From Actinomycetota bacterium (GTDB lineage Bacteria; Actinomycetota; Actinomycetes; Streptosporangiales; Streptosporangiaceae): a DNA stretch of 7,217 nt. The notes below the pieces were generated by a model. The model searched no databases, was not told the origin of the DNA, and saw only the letters and a program-made list of their open reading frames with translations. Each line of letters begins with the position of its first letter. Position 1 is the first letter of the stretch. The stretch covers positions 1 to 7,217 of the forward strand of contig PMOU01000427.1 of NCBI GenBank assembly GCA_003161205.1. Direction: 5' to 3'. The position numbers and the translations under genes were made by a program. Shown here one piece after another: positions 1 through 6,174 of the stretch.

Positions 1-905
1 AGGCCGGCTCCCACCCGCTCGTGAGCCTCGCCGTCCAGGCCGCGGTGGTAGTACGCCAGCGAGTCGAGCGCGAAGTCCTCGACCAGCCGGTCCAGGCCCA
101 CCGATACCCGGGCACCCCAGCGGAAATCGTCCTCGACCACCGAGGCGTCCAGCCGGAAGACGCTGCGTGCAAGGTCCATCCGAGCGGCCGTCTCAGCGTC
201 GGTAACATGCTCGACCCGGACCCTCAAGTCGTCGATCTCCAGGATCTCCACATGCCCCCCGAGTTGCGCCGAGACCAGGGTCGGATCGGTGGAGACGTCC
301 ATCATGCCCGGGTAGAGGTGGCCCATCAGCCCGTGACGGCCGTGCCGGAGCGCGGCACGCACGCCGGCGGCCTTGATCCAGGTCTCGATCCTAGCCCAGG
401 CCCGGCCGTCCTCAAGGTAGCCAGAGACGGAACGGAAGCCGATACCGCAGCGCCGGAACGCGTTGGCGATCTCCGGCAGCGGGCAGGCACCGCAGTAAGC
501 GAGCCAGGCTCCCGTGTCGAAGTTCGCGTGATCCATCGACTCGGTGGGCTGCAGGTTCAGCAGCAGCATCGGCGTTCCGGTCCGCTGGGCGACCGGGACC
601 AGCATGGTCGCGGTCATGTAGGTGGTGAGGAAGCCGATGATCAGATCACAGTCGGCCAGCCGCAGCTTCTCCGCGGCCGCGGCGCCGTCGGCGGCGTCGG
701 AGATGAAGCCGACGTCGACCACCTCGCAGTCGAGCTGGGCCAGCCGTTCGGACACGCGCCGGGCTGAGGCCTGCAACTGCGGGAGGAGCGCGGGGAACTG
801 CGGCCAATAGGCGCCGAGCCCTCCGGCGACGAGTCCGACCCTCGTCTTACGCGGGTCGATCCTCGCGATTCCCCGGGCGGCAACGGCGGTGAGCGACTCG
901 GTCAT
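1..905 (-). CDS. L-arabinose/L-fucose isomerase family protein, partial (C-terminus beyond left edge)
   Basis: This reads without a stop from ATG at 905-903 on the minus strand to the window edge, giving 301 codons; the usual length of about 470-500 residues means roughly 60% is present. The family comprises cytosolic, metal-dependent aldose-ketose isomerases. Visible family-like blocks are an N-terminal Rossmann-type strand (RVGLVAGGLGAYWPQF, 22-37), TTYMTATMLVPVAQRTGTP (94-112), LLLNLQPTESMDHANFD (114-130), AYCGACPLPEIANAFRR (136-152) and GLMGHLYPGMMDVSTDPTL (192-210). The metal-binding glutamates and histidines of this family lie further C-terminal and are not visible, so activity cannot be judged. 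A Shine-Dalgarno (AAAGGGA, 916-910) lies 4 nt upstream of the ATG. The gene is divergent from the rhamnose importer operon and has a matching promoter and operator-like palindrome, so co-regulation is inferred. The exact substrate (L-arabinose, L-fucose or another sugar) cannot be told from this sequence. Family assignment is by recalled motifs, not a search. Confidence 0.8.
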   Translation of the reverse strand, partial: MTESLTAVAARGIARIDPRKTRVGLVAGGLGAYWPQFPALLPQLQASARRVSERLAQLDCEVVDVGFISDAADGAAAAEKLRLADCDLIIGFLTTYMTATMLVPVAQRTGTPMLLLNLQPTESMDHANFDTGAWLAYCGACPLPEIANAFRRCGIGFRSVSGYLEDGRAWARIETWIKAAGVRAALRHGRHGLMGHLYPGMMDVSTDPTLVSAQLGGHVEILEIDDLRVRVEHVTDAETAARMDLARSVFRLDASVVEDDFRWGARVSVGLDRLVEDFALDSLAYYHRGLDGEAHERVGAG

Positions 906-909
906 GACG

Positions 910-916
910 TCCCTTT
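910..916 (-). promoter_or_regulatory. Ribosome binding site of the divergent isomerase gene
   Basis: Read on the minus strand, AAAGGGA ends 4 nt before the ATG at 905. It supports that ATG as the start rather than an internal codon. Confidence 0.55.
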
Positions 917-934
917 GTCCCGATGCATGAATGT

Positions 935-946
935 TGAAACGTTACA
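935..946. promoter_or_regulatory. LacI-type operator-like palindrome for the minus-strand gene
   Basis: TGAAACGTTACA is an even palindrome centred on CG (940/941), with five of six base pairs symmetric. LacI-family regulators commonly bind even palindromes with a central CG. It lies about 11-22 bp downstream of the start point predicted from the minus-strand promoter, a position where a bound repressor would block transcription. It shares a 13-bp core (11 of 13 identical, 934-946 against 1276-1288) with the second site before rhaT. The regulator gene is not in the window, so family assignment is inference. Confidence 0.55.
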
Positions 947-961
947 TATAAAAGCTTGCAC

Positions 962-981
962 TGACGGTAAGGGTGACGGTA
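962..981. repeat. 8-bp direct repeat TGACGGTA, two copies 12 bp apart
   Basis: The copies are at 962-969 and 974-981. On the minus strand they read TACCGTCA twice. The copy at 969-962 includes the proposed -10 hexamer TACCGT, so the second copy may be a duplicated -10 region or part of a regulator site. It could be chance. Confidence 0.35.
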
Positions 982-993
982 GAGCGCTGTCAA
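964..993 (-). promoter_or_regulatory. Predicted sigma-70-type promoter for the isomerase gene
   Basis: On the minus strand, TTGACA (993-988) is followed by an 18-bp spacer and TACCGT (969-964), which fits the actinobacterial TANNNT -10 pattern. The expected start is near 957, giving a leader of about 50 nt that contains the operator-like palindrome. The same TTGACA-N18-TACCNT arrangement occurs before rhaT, which raises confidence in both. Confidence 0.5.
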
Positions 994-1019
994 GAGCGAA
1001 CCTCGCGAGCCCGGGCCGA

Positions 1020-1048
1020 AGCTTCAACCTGGCGTTCAGGGTGAAGCT
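1020..1048. repeat. 29-nt imperfect inverted repeat in the intergenic region
   Basis: The arms AGCTTCAACCTG (1020-1031) and CAGGGTGAAGCT (1037-1048) pair over 12 positions with a single mismatch (A1027 against G1041) around a 5-nt centre, GCGTT. No T-run follows on either strand, so an intrinsic terminator is unlikely. It lies upstream of both promoters (about 27 bp from the minus-strand -35 and 186 bp from the plus-strand -35). A binding site for a second dimeric regulator is possible. Function is unknown. Confidence 0.5.
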
Positions 1049-1234
1049 GACCCGATTCGAGGCTCTGGCCCGCCGCCACGCGGTCCTCGCGCAGACGGAC
1101 ACGGCCATCATAAAAACGTATCAACCACCATAAATGCAGCGCGGCGGGTCCCGGAACGCACCTGAACAGGAGCGGAACAGAAAGACCCCGCTGGTCGGCG
1201 GTAAAACCGCACGTAACAACTCAGAAACAGCCTC

Positions 1235-1264
1235 TTGACATCCGGTGCGAAGCCTGACTACCTT
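1235..1264 (+). promoter_or_regulatory. Predicted sigma-70-type promoter of the rhaTPQS-MI operon
   Basis: TTGACA (1235-1240), an 18-bp spacer and TACCTT (1259-1264) fit the TTGACA/TANNNT pattern of actinobacterial housekeeping promoters. The predicted start is near 1271, leaving a leader of about 40 nt with the operator-like palindrome at about +7 to +18. No other strong promoter is apparent between 1265 and the start codon. Confidence 0.6.
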
Positions 1265-1276
1265 CAGCCAACACAT

Positions 1277-1288
1277 TGAAATGTTTCA
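1277..1288. promoter_or_regulatory. LacI-type operator-like palindrome upstream of rhaT
   Basis: TGAAATGTTTCA is symmetric in its five outer base pairs and broken only at the central TG. It sits between the predicted transcription start and the ribosome binding site of rhaT, where a bound repressor would block RNA polymerase. It matches the site at 935-946 and fits an overall TGAAACGTTTCA consensus. Sugar-responsive repression by a LacI-family protein encoded elsewhere is inferred. Confidence 0.6.
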
Positions 1289-1297
1289 CTAAATAGC

Positions 1298-1303
1298 GAG
1301 GTG
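1298..1303 (+). promoter_or_regulatory. Ribosome binding site that fixes the TTG start of rhaT
   Basis: GAGGTG lies 7 nt upstream of TTG at 1311. The next in-frame candidate, GTG at 1332, has no comparable site at the right distance, so TTG is the preferred start. Confidence 0.6.
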
Positions 1304-1310
1304 AACGAGC

Positions 1311-2849
1311 TTGAGTGAGCAGCCGGAGGGGGTGGGCGGGGTCCACGGGACACCGCGGCTGGCGCTTGATCAGGCCGCGAAGGCCTTCGGTGCCGTGCAA
1401 GCGCTTATCGACGGCTCGATCACGTTGTTCGCGGGCGAGGCTCACGCGCTGGTGGGCGAAAACGGCGCGGGCAAGTCAACCCTCGTCAAGATCCTCGCCG
1501 GGGTGTACCAGCCGGACAGCGGCACGCTCGCCATCGACGGCCAGCCGGTCGTGCTGAGCGGACCCACCGCCGCCCGCGACGCCGGCATCTCGATCATCTA
1601 CCAGGAACCAACTCTGTTCCCCGACCTGACCGTGGCGGAGAACATCTTCATGGGCAGGCAGCCGCTGCGGCCAGGACGCCGCATCGACCGGCCGGCGATG
1701 AACCGCAGCGCGGATGAGATTTTCACCCGGCTCGGCGTGGCGCTCGACCCGCAGCGGCAAGCCCGGGGCCTGTCCATCGCCGACCAGCAGATCGTCGAGA
1801 TCGCCAAGGCCCTATCCTCCCGCGCGAACGTTCTCGTCATGGACGAGCCCACCGCGGCCCTGACCCCTGTCGAGGTGGAGCGGCTTTTCGAGGTCATCCG
1901 GGCGCTGCGCCGGGAAGGCGCGGCGGTGCTGTTCATCTCGCACCGCCTCGAGGAAGTCTTCGCCATCTGCCAGCGCGTCACGATCATGCGGGACGGCCGG
2001 TTCGTCCGCACGGCCGCGGCCGGGGACATCACCGTCGACGAGATCATCCGGTCGATGGTCGGCCGCGACCTGGACAAGCTGTTCCCCAAGACGCAGGCGC
2101 CCGTCGGCGAGGTGGTGCTGCAGGTGAGGCAACTCAGCCGCGAGGGCGTCCTGCACGACATCAGCTTCTCGGTCCGCCGCGGCGAGATCGTCGCGCTGGC
2201 CGGGCTGGTCGGCGCCGGCCGCAGCGAAGTCGCCCGGGCCATCTTCGGCATCGATAGGCGATCGGCCGGGGTGGTTATGGTCCGCGGCCAGGTGCTGCCG
2301 AACGGGTCGCCGCTCGCCTCGATGGCGGCCGGGGTGGCCCTAGTGCCCGAGGACCGGCGGCAGCAGGGGCTGGTCATGGACCTCGGCATCGACAGGAACG
2401 TCGCGCTGGCCTCGCTGGCCCGGCTCAGCCGCTTCGGGCTGATCAGCCGTACCCGCGAACGGGACCTGGCCGCGACCTGGGCTAACCGGCTCCAGCTGAA
2501 GTTCGGACGGCTCACCAACGCGGTCTCGACGCTGTCGGGCGGGAACCAGCAGAAGGTCGTGCTGTCCAAGTGGCTGGCCCGCGATCCGTCGCTGCTCATC
2601 ATCGACGAACCGACCCGGGGCATCGACGTCGGGACCAAGGCCGAGGTGCACCGCATCCTTGACGGCCTGGTCGCCGACGGACTCGCGGTGCTGATGATCT
2701 CGTCCGAGCTGCCGGAGGTCCTCGGCATGGCCGACCGGATCCTGGTGATGCGCGAGGGACGGATCACCGCGGAGCTTTCCCGCGCGGAGGCCAACGAGGA
2801 CCTGGTCATGCGGGCGGCGACCGGCCAGCTTAAGGGGGCAGCCGCATGA
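1311..2849 (+). CDS. rhaT: L-rhamnose ABC importer, two-domain ATP-binding protein
   Basis: This 512-residue cytosolic ATPase energises sugar import through RhaP/RhaQ. Its length and two fused nucleotide-binding domains match the carbohydrate-uptake ATPases (RhaT, RbsA, LsrA, XylG type). Domain 1 has Walker [10 protein letters not shown] (49-57), Q-loop Gln98 in YQEP, a degenerate signature LSIADQQ (155-161 region), Walker B VLVMDEP (174-180) and H-loop His211. Domain 2 has the family's altered Walker [10 protein letters not shown] (298-306), with Arg where Lys is usual. It also has signature LSGGNQQK (408-415), Walker B LLIIDEP (428-434) and Ser in place of the switch His near 465. One hydrolysing and one degenerate site is usual for this family. 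The start is TTG with a good ribosome binding site. The stop overlaps the rhaP start (ATGA). The importer family is certain; the rhamnose substrate is inferred from rhaM and rhaI downstream. Confidence 0.92.
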   Translation: MSEQPEGVGGVHGTPRLALDQAAKAFGAVQALIDGSITLFAGEAHALVGENGAGKSTLVKILAGVYQPDSGTLAIDGQPVVLSGPTAARDAGISIIYQEPTLFPDLTVAENIFMGRQPLRPGRRIDRPAMNRSADEIFTRLGVALDPQRQARGLSIADQQIVEIAKALSSRANVLVMDEPTAALTPVEVERLFEVIRALRREGAAVLFISHRLEEVFAICQRVTIMRDGRFVRTAAAGDITVDEIIRSMVGRDLDKLFPKTQAPVGEVVLQVRQLSREGVLHDISFSVRRGEIVALAGLVGAGRSEVARAIFGIDRRSAGVVMVRGQVLPNGSPLASMAAGVALVPEDRRQQGLVMDLGIDRNVALASLARLSRFGLISRTRERDLAATWANRLQLKFGRLTNAVSTLSGGNQQKVVLSKWLARDPSLLIIDEPTRGIDVGTKAEVHRILDGLVADGLAVLMISSELPEVLGMADRILVMREGRITAELSRAEANEDLVMRAATGQLKGAAA

Positions 2850-3874
2850 CGACGGCCACGTCCGCGCTTGGTGCCAGGTTCGCCCGCGGCGGTGCCCTGC
2901 TGCGCGCCCGCGAGGTCGGCATCGGCGTGGTTCTGCTGCTGGTGTTCGGCGTCACGACCTTGCACAACCACGACTTCGCCACTGCGAACAGCGTCCAGCA
3001 GTTGCTTTCAGGCGCCGCGCTCATCGCCATACTGGGCGTGGGGGAAACCCTCGTCATCGTCACCCGCAACGTCGATCTGTCCGTGGGCTCGACCGTCGGC
3101 CTGTCGGCCTACATCGTCGGCGACCTGTTCAAGTACCATCCGGGCACGCCGGTCATCCTCGGGTTCGTCGTCGGAATCGCGGTCGGAGCGGTGATCGGGG
3201 CGGTGAACGGTTTCATCACGGCGGCGCTGCGCGTACCCAGCCTGGTGGTCACCCTGGCCATGCTCTACATCATCCGGGGCGTCGACGGTCTCATCGTCAA
3301 CGGCGTGATCATCACCTCGAGCAATGTCCCGAACGCGTTCATCGCCATCGGCTTCCGCACCATCGCCGGCATCCCGTGGCTGGCGATCATCGCCTTCGCG
3401 GTCGTGGTCATCGTCGCCTACGCGATGCGGTCCTTCCGGTCCGGCCGCGACCTGTACGCGATCGGCTCCAACCCCGAAGCCGCCGCCCTGGCGGGCGTGC
3501 CCGTCGCCCGCCGGGTCTTCACCGCCTTCGTCATCAGCGGGTCGCTGGCCGGCCTGGCGGGAGCGCTGTTCCTCGCCTTGCACGCCGAGGTGGACGTGAC
3601 CGGCGGGACCGGCTACGAGCTGCTCGTCGTGGCGGCGGTGGTCGTCGGCGGGGTCGCGATTTTCGGCGGCAGCGGCACGGTGGTCGGCGCGGCCCTGGGC
3701 GCGTTGCTGCTCAACACCATCAACCAGGCCCTGGTGGCCAGCAGGGTCTCGGCGTTCTGGAACGAGGCCATCGCCGGAGCGCTATTGCTGCTCGCGATCG
3801 CGTTCGACCGCTGGCTGAGCCTGCGGGTCGCACGCGGCTTGCGGTCGGCGGAAGGGGCTCACCGTGACCTCTGA
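2846..3874 (+). CDS. rhaP: L-rhamnose ABC importer permease 1
   Basis: This 342-residue integral membrane permease belongs to the branched-chain amino acid/ribose-type permease family and forms one half of the translocation channel with RhaQ. About eight to ten hydrophobic segments are visible, for example around 25-38, 55-73, 101-125, 132-150, 175-193, 222-245, 256-275 and 308-320. The family motif [21 protein letters not shown] covers about 66-86, and [20 protein letters not shown] (206-225) is the cytoplasmic coupling loop that contacts the ATPase. The ATG overlaps the rhaT stop as ATGA, with AAGGGGG (2832-2838) upstream, so coupled translation is likely. Its end overlaps rhaQ by 11 nt. 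The P/Q naming follows gene order in known rhaSTPQ loci. Confidence 0.9.
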   Translation: MTTATSALGARFARGGALLRAREVGIGVVLLLVFGVTTLHNHDFATANSVQQLLSGAALIAILGVGETLVIVTRNVDLSVGSTVGLSAYIVGDLFKYHPGTPVILGFVVGIAVGAVIGAVNGFITAALRVPSLVVTLAMLYIIRGVDGLIVNGVIITSSNVPNAFIAIGFRTIAGIPWLAIIAFAVVVIVAYAMRSFRSGRDLYAIGSNPEAAALAGVPVARRVFTAFVISGSLAGLAGALFLALHAEVDVTGGTGYELLVVAAVVVGGVAIFGGSGTVVGAALGALLLNTINQALVASRVSAFWNEAIAGALLLLAIAFDRWLSLRVARGLRSAEGAHRDL

Positions 3875-4988
3875 GCCAACCATCCAGGCCCCGCGGAAAC
3901 GGGAATACGCCGGGACCGACACGACGCGCCGAGCGCTGTGGCAACGGGCACTGCGCTGGGAGACCGGCCTGGTCGTGGTCCTGATCGCGACGCTGATCTT
4001 CGGCACCAGCCGGTCATCGGACTTCCTGAACACGACCACCGGCTTCTACATCGGGCTCAACATGGGCGAGATCGCCATCATGGCGCTGCCGCTCACGCTC
4101 ATCGTGATCACCGGCGAGATCGACCTGTCGGTCGCCTCGATGCTGGGCCTGTCCGGAGCTGTCATGGGCCAGCTGCACAGCGAAGGCTGGTCCATCGGGC
4201 TGGCCATGGTGGCGGCGCTGATCGTCGGCGCGCTCGGCGGCGCGCTCAACGGCGTGCTGGTGGCCAGGCTCGGGCTGCCGTCGATCGCGGTGACGATCGG
4301 CACGCTCACGCTGTTCCGGGGCTTGGCCGAGATCGTCCTGGGCGCCCGGACTATCACCGACTTCCCGACCTCGCTCACCAACATCGGCGTGGTCCCTGTG
4401 CCGGGCACGCAGCTGTCCTACTCCACCGTGATCTTCGTTGTGCTGGCCATCATCTTCGGCGTGGTGCTGCACGCGACCGGGGCCGGGCGGGCCATCGTGG
4501 CGACCGGGCTGGCGCCGGAAGCGGCTCAGTTCGCCGGGATTCGGGTCAACCGGGTCAAGTTCGGCCTGTTCGTGCTGTCCGGCGTGATGTGCGCCTTCGC
4601 CGGGATCTTGTTCACGCTGAAGAACGCCTCGGTCAGCTACGACGCTGGCACCGGCCTCGAGCTCAACGTCGTGGCGATCGTCCTGTTCGGCGGCGTCTCC
4701 ATCTTCGGCGGCCGCGGCACCGTGATCGGCGTCGTGCTCTCCGTGATCATCTTCGGCACGCTCCAGCAGGTGCTGACGCAGATGCAGGTTCAGCCCGAGG
4801 TGCAGAACATCATCATCGGCGGCCTGCTACTGGTGAGCGTCGTGCTGCCGAACAGCGCAGAAGCGGTGCGCCGGCTCCGCGCCCGCCTGCGAACCGGGCC
4901 TCACCTGGCCCGGGCGTCCCGGAGCCAGCGGCCCGCGCGGCCCGTCAGCTCATCGGATTCCAGCCTGAAAAAAGAGGAGAAAGAATAA
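3864..4988 (+). CDS. rhaQ: L-rhamnose ABC importer permease 2
   Basis: This 374-residue permease of the same family as RhaP would be its heterodimer partner in the membrane. Visible parts are a charged cytosolic N-terminus (1-32), a first hydrophobic segment at 34-47, the family motif LIVITGEIDLSVASMLGLSG (79-98), the coupling loop ATGLAPEAAQFAGIRVNRVKF (213-233) and last membrane segments to about 328. A basic, then Ser/Lys/Glu-rich cytosolic tail runs from about 335 to 374 and looks poorly conserved. GTG at 3864 is chosen because GGAAGGGG (3850-3857) lies 6 nt upstream. It overlaps the end of rhaP by 11 nt, and its TAA stop shares one base with the rhaS ATG. The last 25 bases of the gene turn purine- and A-rich because they also carry the rhaS ribosome binding site. 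Confidence 0.9.
   Translation: MTSEPTIQAPRKREYAGTDTTRRALWQRALRWETGLVVVLIATLIFGTSRSSDFLNTTTGFYIGLNMGEIAIMALPLTLIVITGEIDLSVASMLGLSGAVMGQLHSEGWSIGLAMVAALIVGALGGALNGVLVARLGLPSIAVTIGTLTLFRGLAEIVLGARTITDFPTSLTNIGVVPVPGTQLSYSTVIFVVLAIIFGVVLHATGAGRAIVATGLAPEAAQFAGIRVNRVKFGLFVLSGVMCAFAGILFTLKNASVSYDAGTGLELNVVAIVLFGGVSIFGGRGTVIGVVLSVIIFGTLQQVLTQMQVQPEVQNIIIGGLLLVSVVLPNSAEAVRRLRARLRTGPHLARASRSQRPARPVSSSDSSLKKEEKE
4974..4979 (+). promoter_or_regulatory. Ribosome binding site that fixes the rhaS start
   Basis: GAGGAG lies inside the last codons of rhaQ, 8 nt before ATG at 4988, within an A/G-rich unstructured stretch. It decides between this ATG and the much longer in-frame open stretch reaching back to 3938, which is a shadow of rhaQ. 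Confidence 0.7.
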
Positions 4989-6082
4989 TGAGGAATACCA
5001 GAAGATTGCGGAGAAATATAGCCTCCGCTCTCGCCATCACCGCCGTCGGGGTGACCGCGGCCGCGTGCAGCAGCTCCGCGTCATCAAGCGGAACGACTTC
5101 GACGTCAACCTCGGCCTCGGCTCAGGCGGGCAGCGGCGCGATCAAGAAGGGCCTGCTGGTCTACTTCATCCCGAAGGACACCCAGAACCCCTACGAGGTG
5201 ATCGCCGACAACGGCGGGGAAAAGGCCCTGGCCGCGCTGGGCGGCAAGGTCGTGGTCAGCAGCGGGACGGCGGACACCGCGGCCGCGCAGATCCCCTCCA
5301 TCCAGGCGGCGATCCAGGCGCACGCCAACGCGATCGTCATCGCCGGCAACGACCCGTCCGCACTGTGCCCGTCGCTTAACCGGGCCGCCCAGGCCGGCAT
5401 CAAGATCGTGTCCTTCGACTCCGACGTCACGTGCGGGACTTCGCCGAACCACCTGTTCATCAACCAGGCGAACACCGAGCAGATCGGCGAGTCCGAGGTG
5501 AGCTTGCTGGCTAGCGAAATCGGCGGCAAGGGCCAGATCGCGATCTTGTCGGCGGCGGCTAGCGCCACCAACCAGAACGCCTGGATCGTGTACATGAAAC
5601 AGGAGCTGGCCAAGTACCCGAACATGAAGCTGGTCTCGACGGTCTACGGCAACGACGACCCGGCGACCTCGCTTCAGGTGCTGCAGGGCCTGCTGTCGGC
5701 TTACCCGAACCTGCGCGGCATCATCTCCCCGACCACCGTCGGTATCTCCGCCGCCGCCCAGTACCTCGACACGCACAAGAACCTGCTGTCTCACCTGACC
5801 CTGACCGGCCTTGGCCTGCCGTCGCTGATGCGCAAGTACGTCGAAGACGGAACGGTCGCCAAGTTCGAGCTGTGGAACCCGGGCAACCTGGGCTACCTGG
5901 CCGGGTACGCCGCGGCCTCACTCGCCTCCGGCGTGGCCAGCCTGACCCCCGGGTCGACATTCAAGGCCGGCACGCTCGGCACCTACACCGTGCTGGCCCC
6001 GACCACTGGCGTCGGCCCGTCGGTAGTCCTCGGACCTCCCACCGTGTTCGACAAGGCGAACATCAACAACTTCAACTTCTGA
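4988..6082 (+). CDS. rhaS: L-rhamnose ABC importer substrate-binding lipoprotein
   Basis: This 364-residue extracellular, membrane-anchored sugar-binding protein would deliver substrate to RhaPQ. A basic N-terminus (MRNTRRLRRN), a hydrophobic core (11-23) and a lipobox-like AAAC with Cys27 indicate a lipoprotein; Ala rather than Leu at -3 makes the lipobox weak but plausible. A Ser/Thr/Ala linker (28-49) leads to the two-lobe periplasmic-binding fold. Family features include LLVYFIPKDTQNPYE (56-70), NDPSALCPSL (121-130), VSFDSDV (141-147), NQNAWIVYM (195-203) and the C-lobe GTVAKFELWNPGNLGYLAGYA (288-308). Cys127 and Cys149 match the spacing of two cysteines I recall in LsrB-like proteins and could pair outside the cell. 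The ATG at 4988 shares a base with the rhaQ stop (TAATG). The first codons are unusually AT-rich, with AGG, AGA and ATA. Related AI-2 binding proteins (LsrB) are an alternative; rhaM and rhaI argue for rhamnose. Confidence 0.9.
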   Translation: MRNTRRLRRNIASALAITAVGVTAAACSSSASSSGTTSTSTSASAQAGSGAIKKGLLVYFIPKDTQNPYEVIADNGGEKALAALGGKVVVSSGTADTAAAQIPSIQAAIQAHANAIVIAGNDPSALCPSLNRAAQAGIKIVSFDSDVTCGTSPNHLFINQANTEQIGESEVSLLASEIGGKGQIAILSAAASATNQNAWIVYMKQELAKYPNMKLVSTVYGNDDPATSLQVLQGLLSAYPNLRGIISPTTVGISAAAQYLDTHKNLLSHLTLTGLGLPSLMRKYVEDGTVAKFELWNPGNLGYLAGYAAASLASGVASLTPGSTFKAGTLGTYTVLAPTTGVGPSVVLGPPTVFDKANINNFNF

Positions 6083-6084
6083 TC

Positions 6085-6145
6085 TCCCGGACCGTGGCCC
6101 GGCCGGCGTCTGCACGCCGGCCGGGCTCGCCCCAGAGGTCCGGGA
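6085..6145 (+). other. Strong nested RNA hairpin between rhaS and rhaM
   Basis: An inner perfect 13-bp stem (6097-6109 with 6114-6126) closes a CTGC loop. An outer perfect 9-bp stem, TCCCGGACC (6085-6093) with GGTCCGGGA (6137-6145), encloses it, with a 3-nt/10-nt asymmetric internal loop. It starts 2 nt after the rhaS stop. No T-run follows, so a classic intrinsic terminator is unlikely. Partial attenuation, or protection of the rhaTPQS message 3' end, would let importer components be made in excess of the enzymes. The structure is seen directly; the role is inferred. Confidence 0.7.
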
Positions 6146-6161
6146 CGATCGTGCCGCGCGT

Positions 6162-6169
6162 AAAAGGAG
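6162..6169 (+). promoter_or_regulatory. Ribosome binding site that fixes the GTG start of rhaM
   Basis: AAAAGGAG lies 5 nt before GTG at 6175. An in-frame GTG at 6151 would place this site inside the gene, so 6175 is preferred. Confidence 0.7.
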
Positions 6170-6174
6170 CAGCC

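Larger units (their letters stand above)
906..1310. promoter_or_regulatory. Divergent intergenic control region
   Basis: This 405-bp stretch between the start codons of the minus-strand isomerase and the plus-strand ATPase gene holds no convincing gene. It is locally more AT-rich than its surroundings, especially at 930-955, 1108-1136 and 1270-1295. It contains two outward promoters, two LacI-type operator-like palindromes, one 29-nt inverted repeat, an 8-bp direct repeat near one promoter and three GAAC motifs at about one-turn spacing (1154, 1164, 1175). A weak third operator-like sequence (AAAAACGTATCA, 1112-1123) matches 9 of 12 positions of the TGAAACGTTTCA consensus. Short open frames here (for example 915-1133 plus, 1111-902 minus) look incidental. 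Confidence 0.75.

Noticed and set aside
21..767. 248-residue plus-strand open frame
   Set aside because: It is antisense to the isomerase gene, which reads open on the minus strand from 905 to the edge with clear family motifs. The plus-strand product has low-complexity Arg/Gly/Asp-rich composition typical of a GC-rich shadow frame.
915..1133. 72-residue plus-strand open frame and the overlapping 69-residue minus-strand frame (1111-902) in the intergenic region
   Set aside because: Both run through the predicted promoter and operator, start at TTG or ATG without a good ribosome binding site, and show no recognisable motif.
1161..1170. CCTGAACAGG palindrome
   Set aside because: Only four symmetric base pairs around AA; not distinguishable from chance on its own.
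1198..1210. Small hairpin GCGGT-AAA-ACCGC upstream of the rhaT promoter
   Set aside because: Five base pairs with a 3-nt loop is common by chance in GC-rich DNA, and it lies upstream of the predicted transcript start.
1598..2971. 457-residue minus-strand open frame antisense to rhaT
   Set aside because: The Ser/Arg/Pro-rich product and the highly conserved ATPase on the other strand show it is a codon-bias shadow.
3938..4987. 350 open codons in frame with and upstream of rhaS
   Set aside because: This is the alternative frame of rhaQ, with an Arg/His/Ala-rich product and no domain. The true rhaS start at 4988 has a ribosome binding site, signal peptide and lipobox.
4988..6082. Autoinducer-2 (Lsr) importer instead of a rhamnose importer
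   Set aside because: RhaS and the permeases resemble LsrB/C/D because the families are related, but the linked rhaM and rhaI genes and the absence of lsrF/lsrG/lsrK-like genes in the window favour rhamnose.
6085..6145. Intrinsic (rho-independent) terminator ending the operon after rhaS
   Set aside because: No T-run follows the stem, and rhaM and rhaI continue on the same strand with no obvious new promoter. It was recorded as a hairpin of uncertain function instead.
5872..6174. N-terminal extension of rhaM back to 5872
   Set aside because: It overlaps rhaS in another frame and crosses the strong hairpin. The family start and AAAAGGAG site place the beginning at 6175.
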